Origin: Rhodanobacteraceae bacterium
Lineage (GTDB): Bacteria; Pseudomonadota; Gammaproteobacteria; Xanthomonadales; SZUA-5
NCBI GenBank assembly: GCA_024234055.1
Contig: JACKOW010000001.1
Coordinates: 908,001-972,000 of the forward strand
Length of the DNA: 64,000 nucleotides
Reading direction: 5' to 3'
The notes beneath the pieces were generated by a model, which was not told the origin of the DNA, made no database searches, and worked only from the letters and a program-made list of their open reading frames with translations. This document shows, in pieces, positions 34,794 through 43,388 of the stretch (the stretch's first letter is position 1; every line of letters starts with the position of its first letter). The position numbers and the translations under genes were made by a program.

Positions 34794-35414
34794 ATGATTC
34801 GTTGGCTGGCATTGTTGATCACTTTCGTCGGATTCAGCTACGCGGGCGCCGCCAGCGCCGGCAACTGGTCCATCGGCTACACCGACTACGGCCGCCATGG
34901 TGGCTATTCCGTCGCCATCGGCAACCACGGCTATCGCTCTTTCAGCGCTTTCGGCTACGGACCCAGTTGGGGCTACAGTGGCTACGGCTATCGCGATCCC
35001 TGGGCCGATCCCTGGTACCTCAGCAGCTACCGCACGCCTGTGCGTTACTACAACGATTGCTACTATGGCTGCGGTCCGCGCTACTACGGCGGTTATTACG
35101 CGCCACGCTACTACAGCAGCTATTACGCGCCCCGTTATTACGGCGGCTACAGCTACGGCTATCGCTACAGCAGCGGCCCGCGCTATTACGACCGTGGTTA
35201 TCGCAGCTACGGCCATCGTGACTACGGCTATCGCGACCACGGCCGGTACAGCCGTGGATATTCGCGAGCCTACGACCGTGATCGCCATGGCTCGGATCGC
35301 AACGACTACCGCCGCGCCAGCTACGAGCGCTCAGACCGCGGTTACCGCAGTCAGAGTGCCTACGACCGGGCTCGCGAACACGTTGACTACCGCCGCAGCC
35401 GCGACACCCGCTGA
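34794..35414 (+). CDS. Secreted Tyr/Arg/Gly-rich low-complexity protein
   Basis: A 206-residue exported protein. The signal peptide is MIRWLALLITFVGFSYAGAA (cleavage near residue 23, ASA-GN). The mature part is dominated by Tyr, Gly, Ser, Arg and Asp in short repeats such as YYGGYYAPRYYSSYYAPRYY (about residues 98-120) and RDYGYRDHGRYSR. Two cysteines lie in DCYYGCG. The ATG has a GGAGGACATCACC ribosome site, and the long upstream in-frame reading is rejected. No family is recognised; composition suggests a disordered, surface or matrix-associated protein. Confidence 0.75.
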   Translation: MIRWLALLITFVGFSYAGAASAGNWSIGYTDYGRHGGYSVAIGNHGYRSFSAFGYGPSWGYSGYGYRDPWADPWYLSSYRTPVRYYNDCYYGCGPRYYGGYYAPRYYSSYYAPRYYGGYSYGYRYSSGPRYYDRGYRSYGHRDYGYRDHGRYSRGYSRAYDRDRHGSDRNDYRRASYERSDRGYRSQSAYDRAREHVDYRRSRDTR

Positions 35415-35496
35415 GTCCTGGTCCGCTGCGGCAACGCCACTCGCGTAGGTCCAGACTTGTCTGGACACGAGTTGACCAGAGCTCTCGCGAGTCGAG

Positions 35497-35526
35497 TTGA
35501 CGATCAGCCGCGCCAGCGCCTATGCT
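35497..35526 (+). promoter_or_regulatory. Sigma-70-type promoter of tRNA-Val
   Basis: TTGACG (35497-35502) and TATGCT (35521-35526) are 18 bp apart, and the -10 ends 18 bases before the mature tRNA 5' end. The GC-rich bases after the -10 (TCACGGC) resemble a stringent discriminator. Confidence 0.65.
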
Positions 35527-35544
35527 TCACGGCTAGCTTGTATC

Positions 35545-35619
35545 GGGCGGTTAGCTCAGCGGTAGAGCATTGCCTTCACACGGCAAGGGTCGCAGGTTCG
35601 ATCCCTGCACCGCCCACCA
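35545..35619 (+). tRNA. tRNA-Val (anticodon CAC)
   Basis: A 75-nt gene with encoded CCA end. Acceptor stem GGGCGGT / ACCGCCC with A73 and CCA; D arm TTAGCTCAGCGGTAGAGCA; anticodon arm TTGCC-TTCACAC-GGCAA, giving anticodon CAC that reads GUG; T arm GCAGG-TTCGATC-CCTGC. All stems pair fully. It is a single tRNA unit with its own promoter and terminator. Confidence 0.97.
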
Positions 35620-35651
35620 CGCAAGCGATTGATTCATAAGAACTTCTCAAG

Positions 35652-35677
35652 GCCTCGCATTGCGGGGCTTTGTTGTT
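35652..35677 (+). terminator. Rho-independent terminator of tRNA-Val
   Basis: Stem GCCTCGC (35652-35658) / GCGGGGC (35662-35668) with one G-T pair and an ATT loop, followed by the T-rich TTTGTTGTTT. It lies 33 bases after the tRNA 3' end. Confidence 0.8.
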
Positions 35678-35925
35678 TCTGGGGTTTTGGGTCGCGAATC
35701 GTGCGTCCGGGTTGGTGCGCCTTGACTGCCGGGAAAGCTTGCACGCGCCGGATTCAACCGTGCTCGGCGTTGAGATGTTGGAATCGCCCGGCGCCTCTCG
35801 CTGGCATCTCGCGCTACGTGCGCCCGGTAAGCTGTCGCCGTTTCCATGTTGGAATCCTGTGCTTAGGCCTCTCGCGTGAGCGCATCGGCGCTGGTGGATG
35901 CGGCCTCGGGATCAAGGGAGATCTG
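35678..35925. other. Gap without a recognisable gene between tRNA terminator and LprI-like gene
   Basis: The open frame through this stretch has poor codon bias and no family resemblance. A promoter for the LprI-like gene is presumably here, but no clear -35/-10 pair stands out. Confidence 0.4.
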
Positions 35926-36336
35926 ATGAACAAGTGGCTGCTGCTGGTCTGCCTGCTTGGAGCGAGAATGAGTGCTCAGGCCGACGAACCGACCGGAACA
36001 TTCTTCGATGGCACCGTGATTCCCTGTCCATCTGCGACTTCACAGGTGCAATGGGGCGAATGTCATCACCAGGCCCTGCAGCGGGCGGATCGTGAGCTGA
36101 ACGTTCTTTACGGGAAGCTCATGGCGATCGCCGACGAGAAGCAGAAGCGCCACCTTCGGAGCATGCAGCAGGCCTGGATCCAGCTGAAGCTGGCGCAATG
36201 TGCATTTGTGGTTGACTACCATGATGGGGCGGCCCATCCGAGCCAGTTTGGAACCTACTGCGAAGCGGTCCTGACCATTCGGCGGCTTCGGGAACTGGAA
36301 CAGCTGGGCACCGGATTGCTTTGGCAATCGAACTGA
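35926..36336 (+). CDS. Exported LprI/DUF1311-like protein
   Basis: A 136-residue protein with signal peptide MNKWLLLVCLLGARMSAQA and a mature DUF1311 domain of the lysozyme-inhibitor LprI type. The family pattern is seen as four cysteines (PCPSATSQ, GECHHQ, AQCAF, TYCEA), ALQRADRELNVLYGKLMAI and SMQQAWIQLKLAQCAF. Proteins of this fold include the LprI lysozyme inhibitor of mycobacteria and many periplasmic proteins without known function. The ATG at 35926 follows AAGGGAG. Confidence 0.8.
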   Translation: MNKWLLLVCLLGARMSAQADEPTGTFFDGTVIPCPSATSQVQWGECHHQALQRADRELNVLYGKLMAIADEKQKRHLRSMQQAWIQLKLAQCAFVVDYHDGAAHPSQFGTYCEAVLTIRRLRELEQLGTGLLWQSN

Positions 36337-36457
36337 AGTTCGTTTCCCTTGCGCAAGCGTGATCGGCCGGACGTTGGCCAATCATGGCCACGACCAGCGC
36401 TACCCCGCAGCCCGAAACATCGACTGCGACTGATCAAGGTGATGCTGAAAGAGGAAG

Positions 36458-37042
36458 TCAGGCCGCAGTCGGGTTGGTCAATGCGAACATGGCCTGATCG
36501 ATGTCCTGCCGCAGGTCGGGGTCATGGCTCTGAAATTGCAGCAGCAGTCTTTGTGATACCTCGCTGACCCGCAAGGTGCAGCAGTCCAGCCTGGATCGAC
36601 TCGCCATCGGGACCACGCGACCGCTGAGCAAGCACTCATTCGAGACCGCCAACGTGAACGGCTGGAACATGAAGGCGAAGGTCGCTGCACTCAAGGCGCG
36701 GTCTGCGACTGCCAGCCAGCGCGCGCTGGCCAAGGGGCTGAGCAGCAAGGCCGGTTGCAGCGAAAGCTGCGCCAGATCCGCGCCGGTCAGATCGAGTTGG
36801 CTCTGCCGAAAGCCACTCTCGCGCAGCATCTGAAAGGTGTAGTGAACACGCTCGGGATCAAGTAGCCGCAGGCTGCTGGCATCAATGGGATAGATATTGA
36901 GCCTGGCATCGGCGCGTACTGCACGAAGCTGTCCCAATGCACGCAAAGGCCGCGAGGGAGTCAGCCAATCGAGCAATCGCCGGCTGATCGATCCTGGCCG
37001 AGGCGGGGCCAGGTCACCTGGATCCGGGCGCTCATGGCTCAC
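36458..37042 (-). CDS. Unknown protein coupled to the sigma factor-kinase pair
   Basis: A 194-residue soluble protein with no recognised domain. It starts at a GTG (37042) that overlaps the kinase stop by four bases (GTGA), so it is translated with the kinase. Visible features are a basic N-terminus (PPRPGSISRRLLDWLTPSRP), an alternating helix/strand middle with LNIYPIDASSLRLLDPERV, and CTLRVSEVSQRLLLQFQSHD near the end. The C-terminal segment DPDLRQDIDQAMFAL is likely helical. Being third in the sigma-kinase operon suggests a role in that signalling pathway, which is inference only. Confidence 0.65.
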   Translation of the reverse strand: MSHERPDPGDLAPPRPGSISRRLLDWLTPSRPLRALGQLRAVRADARLNIYPIDASSLRLLDPERVHYTFQMLRESGFRQSQLDLTGADLAQLSLQPALLLSPLASARWLAVADRALSAATFAFMFQPFTLAVSNECLLSGRVVPMASRSRLDCCTLRVSEVSQRLLLQFQSHDPDLRQDIDQAMFALTNPTAA

Positions 37043-38634
37043 GGATTGGCCAGCTCGAAGCGTTCGAAACGGGCTTGGGGGTAGCTCTGCTTCAGTTGCT
37101 CCACCCACTGCCAGTCCGGATCCTCCTCGGCGCTTCGCGGACGCGTGCCGCCAACGCCGCGGACCCTGTCTTCGGCTGCGAGCCAATTCTGCGGCATCGC
37201 GCCGGCCTCGCTCAGCCTGAGTTCCGCGAGTTCCTGAATGGGGCGGTCGGCCAGTATCACCAGGAAGTATTCCCGTCCTCCGGGACTGGTGACGCGCCAA
37301 TCCGCGATGGCGCCGTCGACTTCTCCCGGCAATTGATAGCGGCCGGGAGAGAGAGGGTTGCGGAGCTTGCCGGCTTGCAAGGGGAACAGCTGGAAGCGGG
37401 CGCCCTGGCGATCCTGATTGATCACATAGAGATAGCGAGGTTGTTGCAGCTCCAACTCCAGGGTCAGTCCCTCATCGGCACCAATGGGGTCACCAAGAGC
37501 GAGCTCGCGGGAATCGCCGGCATGGCGGGCAATCCATGCCAGGTGGTCTTCGGCAACCGGCACGGTCGAGACCAGGCGAGAGGCTGCCACTATCACAGCG
37601 AAGGTCAGCGCGGCCAGCATCCAGCCACGGCGACCCCGCCGCGATCCTTCGAGCGGCTCGGCAATGACGGCTGACAATGCGGCCGCCATGGCGCCCACCG
37701 ACGCATGCCGTTGTTTCGGATCACGCTCCAGGGCTTGCTCAATGGCCTCGACCAGCGCTCTGGGCAGATCGGGTCGGAGGTCCAGCAGTCGTTCGCGGAC
37801 GCCTCTGCGCTGCATTTCGGCAACGGCATCCAGGGTGTCACCCGCATAGGGATAGCGGCGCGTTGCCAGGCGGAAAAGTACGACCGCCAGTGCGTACTGA
37901 TCACTTGCGGGCGAGCCCTGTCCACGCTCTAGCAGCTCAGGTGCCATGTAGCGGGGCGTTCCCGAAGCCCAGCCCGGATCGGCGGTATGTTGACCGGAGC
38001 CGAAATCCGCCACGATCCAGCGCCCGTTCGGGTGGCGCAGGATGTTGCTCGGCTTCAGGTCACCATGCAGGATCTGGGCCTGGTGCAGCGCACAGAGCGC
38101 CGCGCACAGCTCCAGTCCGATGGCCACCAGCGCATGCGGCCCCAGCGGTTCGTGCCTGGCGAACCAGGCTTCCAGCGTCTCGCCTTCGATCAACTCAACG
38201 GCAAAGGCTATGCGCTGCTGGTCCTCAAGAGCGCCGTAGACCTTGAGGACGTTGGGATGGTCGATCCGTGCCATCAATCTCGCTTCGCGCAGAACTTCAG
38301 CGCGGCCGCGTCGATGGGCATTCACCAACTTGAGGGCGACTTCCCGATCCAGCTCGGCGTCGTATGCGCGGTAGACACGGCCAAAGCTGCCGCTGCCGAG
38401 CAGGGACCGAACCACCAGAGGGCCAAATCGTTCACCGATGCCGAGCATCAACTCCGCAGAGTCGGTCGCAGGCTGGGTTGGATCCCCGACAAATCCTCCG
38501 GCCAGCAGTTCGATCTGCCGGAGTTGTTCGCACAGCGTTGGCGAAAGGCCCTGGGTCTGACCCCAGTCTATGGTCTCGCCAGCAGCAATCTGCTCGCTCA
38601 ACTTCAGCAGCAATTGCTCGTCGTCGACGATCAT
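37039..38634 (-). CDS. Membrane-anchored Ser/Thr protein kinase (Hanks type) linked to an ECF sigma factor
   Basis: A 531-residue protein. An N-terminal cytoplasmic segment precedes the kinase domain (about residues 70-325): glycine loop GSGSFGRV (80-87), catalytic Lys102 in ALKLV, HGDLKPSN (190-197) with catalytic Asp192, and DFGSG (210-214). HGD replaces HRD, making it a non-RD kinase. One membrane helix follows (about 338-354, MLAALTFAVIVAASRLV), then a periplasmic DUF4384-like domain (LQQPRYLYVINQDRQG, LILADRPI-like). It begins one base after the sigma gene stop. In Xanthomonas citri the comparable PknS acts on EcfK and induces type VI secretion; equivalence here is inferred. Confidence 0.88.
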   Translation of the reverse strand: MIVDDEQLLLKLSEQIAAGETIDWGQTQGLSPTLCEQLRQIELLAGGFVGDPTQPATDSAELMLGIGERFGPLVVRSLLGSGSFGRVYRAYDAELDREVALKLVNAHRRGRAEVLREARLMARIDHPNVLKVYGALEDQQRIAFAVELIEGETLEAWFARHEPLGPHALVAIGLELCAALCALHQAQILHGDLKPSNILRHPNGRWIVADFGSGQHTADPGWASGTPRYMAPELLERGQGSPASDQYALAVVLFRLATRRYPYAGDTLDAVAEMQRRGVRERLLDLRPDLPRALVEAIEQALERDPKQRHASVGAMAAALSAVIAEPLEGSRRGRRGWMLAALTFAVIVAASRLVSTVPVAEDHLAWIARHAGDSRELALGDPIGADEGLTLELELQQPRYLYVINQDRQGARFQLFPLQAGKLRNPLSPGRYQLPGEVDGAIADWRVTSPGGREYFLVILADRPIQELAELRLSEAGAMPQNWLAAEDRVRGVGGTRPRSAEEDPDWQWVEQLKQSYPQARFERFELANP

Positions 38635-38635
38635 T

Positions 38636-39223
38636 TCAGGCCCGTCCCGATGCGGGCGTGGCGGCCATGTGCTTCGCTAACGTGGCCAGCGCACGAGCGA
38701 CCTTCATTCGAGCAGCATTGCTGCTCGGGCTGTTGATGATTCTGGCAATTTCCTCGTGGCCCATCCCCAGCTCCACCCGCATGACCACCAGCTCGCGCTG
38801 CTCGGGATCCAGCTCGGACAGTCCCTTCTCGTAGTTCTTGAGTGCCTGCAGGGTGACCATGTTGGCGCCGGGCGTGGGCTGATCTTCTGGCCATTGCTCG
38901 TCCATTTCCACCTGCAATGGCTTCCGACCGACTCGCCGTAACTCATCGCGTACCAGATTGTTCATGACCTGCCTCAGATATCCGAAAAAGGCCCCGGGCC
39001 CCTGAGATACAAACGTCGGAAGATTGTTCAGCGCACGAATCAGCGTCAGCTGAACCAGATCGGCCGTCTCGGACAGGTCGCGCGCTTGCTGCGGCAGGCG
39101 GCCATGCGCCCATCGCGACAGTATCGGTAGATAACGGGCCAGCAGCCGATCGCGGGCTGCCTGATCTCCATCATGACTCTTCTGCAGCAGTTCGATCGTG
39201 GTTTCAGGGTCTCGGTAATCCAT
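38636..39223 (-). CDS. ECF sigma factor of the kinase-linked (ECF43-like) type
   Basis: A 195-residue RNA polymerase sigma factor. Region 2 spans roughly residues 20-95 (LLARYLPILSRWAHGRLP, SETADLVQLTLIRALNN, GYLRQVMNNLVRDELRR) and region 4 about 125-185 (LDPEQRELVVMRVELGMGHE with helix-turn-helix). The usual acidic DAED of region 2.2 is replaced by S51-E52-T53-A54-D55, leaving Thr53 where related factors (EcfP, EcfK) are activated by kinase phosphorylation. The ATG at 39223 is the natural start. No anti-sigma factor is present; the partner is the kinase immediately downstream. Confidence 0.88.
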   Translation of the reverse strand: MDYRDPETTIELLQKSHDGDQAARDRLLARYLPILSRWAHGRLPQQARDLSETADLVQLTLIRALNNLPTFVSQGPGAFFGYLRQVMNNLVRDELRRVGRKPLQVEMDEQWPEDQPTPGANMVTLQALKNYEKGLSELDPEQRELVVMRVELGMGHEEIARIINSPSSNAARMKVARALATLAKHMAATPASGRA

Positions 39224-39578
39224 GGCAGGGTCTTTGCTGATGAGCGGGCTGGCGGAAGCCTTGGATTCGGTTGGGGGCAAGATACAGGCTGAATCTGGCC
39301 CGGAACGGGGACCGTCCAGCCATCCGGCGAGCGAATTTGCCCGTGCAGCGCTCAGATCGGCTGTCGTGCCCGCAGTCATCGCTTCGGATCGGATCACTTG
39401 AGTCGCGCTCAACAGCAACGAGGTCTCGCACGCTCCAGTGCCACAAGTGGCAGCAGGTGGGCCTTCGAGCACGGGTGAGATGGGATCGGATGTGCGATCT
39501 GATGTCGTGGCTCGTTTCTCCGGTCCGACGAGCAAACAGTGCCGTCGCCCTCAGACGCCTTGGAGAACTTTCGTGTCC
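39224..39578. other. Divergent promoter gap between sigma factor and lipoprotein genes
   Basis: No gene, array or palindrome stands out. Promoters for both flanking genes must be here; I could not identify a convincing sigma-70 or ECF-type site by eye. Confidence 0.4.
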
Positions 39579-39965
39579 ATGCATCGACTTCCTTCCGGAC
39601 TTGCCCTCATCCTGATTCTTGCGGCCTGCTCGCAAGCTGAGCCGCCCGTCAGCGCTGCGCCGACCCCTGCCGCTCCTGCGCCATCCGAGCCGGCCGCTGC
39701 ATCCCCCGCGGGAAGCAACCCGAAATCCGCCGCAAGCACCGGTATTGCCGATTGCGACAACTTCCTGGTCGCCTACGAACAGTGCCTCACCAACCAGGTG
39801 CCAGCGGCAGCCAGCGAGCAGATGAAGGTGGGTATTGCGCAATGGAAGAAGTCCTGGGCCGAGATGGCGGCCAATTCGGCAACTCGTGAGGCCTTGCCGC
39901 AAGTTTGCCAGCAGGCCCGGGATGCCGCCAAGCCGGCCTTGCAGGCATACGGCTGCGCACTGTAG
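39579..39965 (+). CDS. Small Ala/Pro-rich lipoprotein
   Basis: A 128-residue lipoprotein. The lipobox is LILAACSQ, with Cys17 as the lipidated residue. A Pro/Ala-rich tether (residues about 20-55) leads to a helical domain with four cysteines (IADCDNF, EQCLTN, PQVCQQ, YGCAL), likely two disulfides holding a helical hairpin. This fold is seen in several small Xanthomonadales lipoproteins of unknown role. It is divergent from the sigma-kinase operon. Confidence 0.75.
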   Translation: MHRLPSGLALILILAACSQAEPPVSAAPTPAAPAPSEPAAASPAGSNPKSAASTGIADCDNFLVAYEQCLTNQVPAAASEQMKVGIAQWKKSWAEMAANSATREALPQVCQQARDAAKPALQAYGCAL

Positions 39966-40033
39966 CTGACACCACGTTGAGATCGACGCCCACAGCGACC
40001 CGTTCTGGCGATGCACACGGCTTCAGACCCAGC

Positions 40034-40774
40034 GTGCATGCGCGGAATCTGGGCGCGTGCGCAGGCTCGGCAGTCCCTGGATGCAGCCGGTGGGTCGCTT
40101 GGGTTGCGCTGCTCTGTGTACTGCTGTTGGCGCAGGCCCGGCCCGCCACCGGCTTAGCGGCTGCAACGGGGGCTGTGATTGACTGGCAAGCCGAGTGCGA
40201 CCTGCAGGGCCTGCCTTTCCGGCTTGTCTTCAGCGCTCGCGGCGGCGACCCGGAGCTGGCCGGCATGACCGCCACACTGTTCCTGCCTGACCGGCGCGAA
40301 CTGCACTTGCCCGTGGCGCCCGGCATCTTCAGGGCGCGTTCGGTGGTGGCCGACAGACCCTCGCTCTGCCGCGATCTGGGTGCCTTTCTGGTGCAGGATC
40401 AGATGCAGGCTTCCCGAAAGTCCAGCCTGCTGTTGTGGTTGTCGGTGGACGACCGACCCGGCTGGGACCAACTGAGCCTGGTCTTGATCGACCTCGACGC
40501 CGGAACGGTCCTGGATGTCAGGGAGCGCATCGGTGCGATCAAGGATGTGGACGGTCGCCAGGGCCTGACCCTGCAGGTCGCTCCGGAACGCTTCCTGGTG
40601 CGACTGGAGCGCTACTGGCTGCAGGGTACGGGTACGGATTCGCCGGAGAACTCGATCGAGGACTGGCATGAAGTCCGTGTCCAGGCAGACAGGATTCAGA
40701 CTCGCTGGCTCAGGTGCCGGGACACTGTACCTGGCGCGTCGTCGTCGATCCGGCTCCCCCTTCCCATTCCCTGA
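40034..40774 (+). CDS. Exported hypothetical protein
   Basis: A protein of about 246 residues if begun at the GTG 40034; the longer frame reaches back into the lipoprotein gene and is not used. The N-terminal segment WVAWVALLCVLLLAQARPATG is a signal peptide. The mature part is rich in beta strands and Asp (LLLWLSVDDRPGWDQLSLVL, LIDLDAGTVLDVRERIGAIK) with two cysteines (ECDLQG, SLCRDLG). No family is recognised and the start is uncertain. It lies about 70 bases after the lipoprotein gene. Confidence 0.55.
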   Translation: MHARNLGACAGSAVPGCSRWVAWVALLCVLLLAQARPATGLAAATGAVIDWQAECDLQGLPFRLVFSARGGDPELAGMTATLFLPDRRELHLPVAPGIFRARSVVADRPSLCRDLGAFLVQDQMQASRKSSLLLWLSVDDRPGWDQLSLVLIDLDAGTVLDVRERIGAIKDVDGRQGLTLQVAPERFLVRLERYWLQGTGTDSPENSIEDWHEVRVQADRIQTRWLRCRDTVPGASSSIRLPLPIP

Positions 40775-41032
40775 GGTCGCGTCGCACCGGCGCGGTGAAT
40801 CATCGGTGCGCACGGATCGATCCTCGCGGGGCCAGCGTGTGCGTTTCGCCGATGCGTGTCGTTTACACGAGTAACCAGCCTCAGGACCTCGGACATGCGC
40901 ATGCCCCCTATCGCAGTGCTTCGTCGGTGCCTCCATGCGCCACGGGTCTTCATCTCACGGGGTGGAAACGACTCGACCGCTTCTGGCCGCCATCCATTGC
41001 GCCAGCCTGAGGCGGATCAGCATTCGCAGCGG

Positions 41033-43360
41033 ATGGATCTCGGTCGTTGCATGTCGACCGGGCTCCTGGGGCTGGCCTCGTTCACCGCTGCGGCAGACGT
41101 CCCGAATCCACCCCTGCCCAATCCCATCGTCTTCGTTGCCCAGATGCCGCCCATGCGCGGCTACCCCTCATTGAACGACGTCTTCACCAATCACCTCGGC
41201 GGTCCTGAGCAGGCACCGCGCGGCAGTGATCTGTACATCCTCTATCCGGATGGAATGCTCAAGAATCTGACCGCGGCGGCAGGCTGGGGCTGCACCCAGC
41301 CGATCTGCGCAACGCCGGGCTCATCCGGCCAGGCGGGTTATCCCGAGGCACAGGATCCCAAGGGCAATCTCGGCGGCATTGCCGTGCGCGACCCGGAGCC
41401 TCATTGGAATGGGCAGAGGCTGGTGTTCAGCATGATCGTGGGCAGCCCGGGGCGCTTCCAGGTACATGACTGGCGCTGGCAGCTGTATGAGGTCAGCGGG
41501 CTCGGTCCCACTGACACTCCGGTGATTAGCAAGGTACCGAACCAGCCCGAGTATTCCAACGTGCAGCCCAGCTATCTGTCGGATGGGCGCATCCTGTTTG
41601 CATCGGCACGACCGCAGGGCAACCGGGCCTACCTGTATCCGCAACACGACGAGTATGAGAGTCAGCCGATCGTGAGCGGTTTGTACGTCCTCAACCCGAG
41701 CAGCGGCGAGGTGCGGGCCTATACCCATTCTCCATCAGGGGACTTCCATCCGCGGGTGATCGCCGACGGCCGAATCGTGTTCAACCGCTGGGATCACCTG
41801 ATCCGCGATCAGCAGGCCGATGCGGACCTGTTCCAGGGCGGTGGGTACGGCACCTTCACCTACGCCAGCGAAGCCGCCGATGCCGTGCGCATGCCCATCA
41901 GCGGGACCCACGAGATCTTTCCGGAGCCGCGTCAGCAGGCTTACATCAATATCCTCTATCCAGGATCGAACATGGTTCCGCACGCCATGAACCTTTTCAT
42001 GCCCTGGGAACTGCGGCAGGATGGAACGACTCTGGAGACGCTGAACCATTGGGGTCGGCACGAACAGATGAGCTTTTTCGAGCGCTCGTTCAACGACGAT
42101 CCGGCGCTGGTGCCGTTCAGCTTTCAGGCGCCGATGCGTCCCAATCAACATGCCACCGACAACTTTCACGACCTGCGCGAATTGCCCGGCCTGGCCAACC
42201 ATTTCGTTGCCGTGCGCACGGTGGAGTTCGGCGCGCGTGGTGCTGGTCAGTTGCTGTTCCTGGACCACAGCGAGGCCGGCATGACGCCCACATTGATGCG
42301 CAGCTCGGCGGCTACCCATCCCAACACCTTTGGGTTTCGAGGCGACAACGATCCGGAGCGACCCGGCGACAGCGGACGCTACCGCGATCCGGCGCCGCTG
42401 ATCGATGGTCGGCTGCTGGCGGCGCATAGCCCGGAAACCCGTGCCGAGGCCACCAGCACCAACCCGACCACCGAAGTGATCAATGGCCAGACAGTGGCGG
42501 TCAGCAACCCGAGCAATCGCTATGAGTTTCGACTGCGCCTGCTCAGCGGTACTCCCGGCGACCTGGCGGCGGCCGGACCGTTCCTGACCGGTAGTGAAGG
42601 CATACGCAAGACCACGGCTTTCTGGCGCCCTGACGATCTGGTGCGTTACACCAACGTGCGTCTGTGGGAGACCGATCCGGTTGAGTTGCGCCAGAGAACC
42701 CCGCCACCCACCACCCAGGCGCCGTCGATCGCCGCTGCCGAGCAGGCCGTGTTCGATGCTGAAGCGGTCGATCCGGTCAGCTTCCGAAGCTGGCTGGCTG
42801 AGCGCGGGCTGGGGGTGATCGTGGTCCGCAACAACACCAGCCGCGACAGCGCCGACCGACAGCAGCCCTTCAACCTGCGTGTGCCGGGTGGGGTGCAGAC
42901 CACCAGCGTGAATCCGCCTGGCGCCCAGCTGTACGATATCGACAAGCTGGAAGTGCTGCAGGGTGACCTCGTGCGTGGAAAAGGCGGGATCTCCAACCCG
43001 CTGCCCGGACGGCGCGTGCTGGCGCGGCCACTCCACGACACGCCCTTTCCTGATCTGCAGGTGCCCGGATTCGCGGGCAGCTATCCGTTGGCCAGTGACG
43101 GTTCGGCAGCCATCATCGTGCCCGCGCAGCGAGCGCTGACCTGGCAAAGCTTGTCGCCGGGCGGCTTGCCCGTGGTGCGCGAGCGGGTTTGGGTGTCGCT
43201 GCAGCCGGGTGAGATCCGCGTCTGCGGTGGCTGTCACGGAGTCAACGACACCGATCAGGCCGGCAATGCCGCGGCCGGCAATTCACCGCTGGCCCTGCAG
43301 ACCTTGCTGCAACATTGGAAGCAGGCCGCTGCGGACTTGTTCAACGATGGCTTTGAATAG
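41033..43360 (+). CDS. Exported c-type haem protein related to hydrazine-synthase-alpha-like proteins
   Basis: About 775 residues from the ATG at 41033; the frame is open to 40856 but codon use before 41033 looks non-coding, so the start is uncertain. A hydrophobic STGLLGLASFTAAADV segment may be the signal peptide. The body has WD40/TolB-like strands with SDGRILFASARPQG, HSPSGDFHPRVIADGRIVFN and PHAMNLFMPW, and the late part reads RVWVSLQPGEIRVCGGCHGV, a LQPGE...CxxCH motif (haem site at about residues 731-735) as found in HzsA-related proteins. It ends DLFNDGFE. Being HzsA-related does not imply hydrazine synthesis; function is unknown. Confidence 0.7.
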   Translation: MDLGRCMSTGLLGLASFTAAADVPNPPLPNPIVFVAQMPPMRGYPSLNDVFTNHLGGPEQAPRGSDLYILYPDGMLKNLTAAAGWGCTQPICATPGSSGQAGYPEAQDPKGNLGGIAVRDPEPHWNGQRLVFSMIVGSPGRFQVHDWRWQLYEVSGLGPTDTPVISKVPNQPEYSNVQPSYLSDGRILFASARPQGNRAYLYPQHDEYESQPIVSGLYVLNPSSGEVRAYTHSPSGDFHPRVIADGRIVFNRWDHLIRDQQADADLFQGGGYGTFTYASEAADAVRMPISGTHEIFPEPRQQAYINILYPGSNMVPHAMNLFMPWELRQDGTTLETLNHWGRHEQMSFFERSFNDDPALVPFSFQAPMRPNQHATDNFHDLRELPGLANHFVAVRTVEFGARGAGQLLFLDHSEAGMTPTLMRSSAATHPNTFGFRGDNDPERPGDSGRYRDPAPLIDGRLLAAHSPETRAEATSTNPTTEVINGQTVAVSNPSNRYEFRLRLLSGTPGDLAAAGPFLTGSEGIRKTTAFWRPDDLVRYTNVRLWETDPVELRQRTPPPTTQAPSIAAAEQAVFDAEAVDPVSFRSWLAERGLGVIVVRNNTSRDSADRQQPFNLRVPGGVQTTSVNPPGAQLYDIDKLEVLQGDLVRGKGGISNPLPGRRVLARPLHDTPFPDLQVPGFAGSYPLASDGSAAIIVPAQRALTWQSLSPGGLPVVRERVWVSLQPGEIRVCGGCHGVNDTDQAGNAAAGNSPLALQTLLQHWKQAAADLFNDGFE

Positions 43361-43388
43361 ATCAGCCTCGCGGGCAGAGCTTGATGCC

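Noticed and set aside
41735..43237. 500-residue open frame opposite the haem protein
   Set aside because: Antisense shadow; the + strand has a coherent haem motif and strand pattern.
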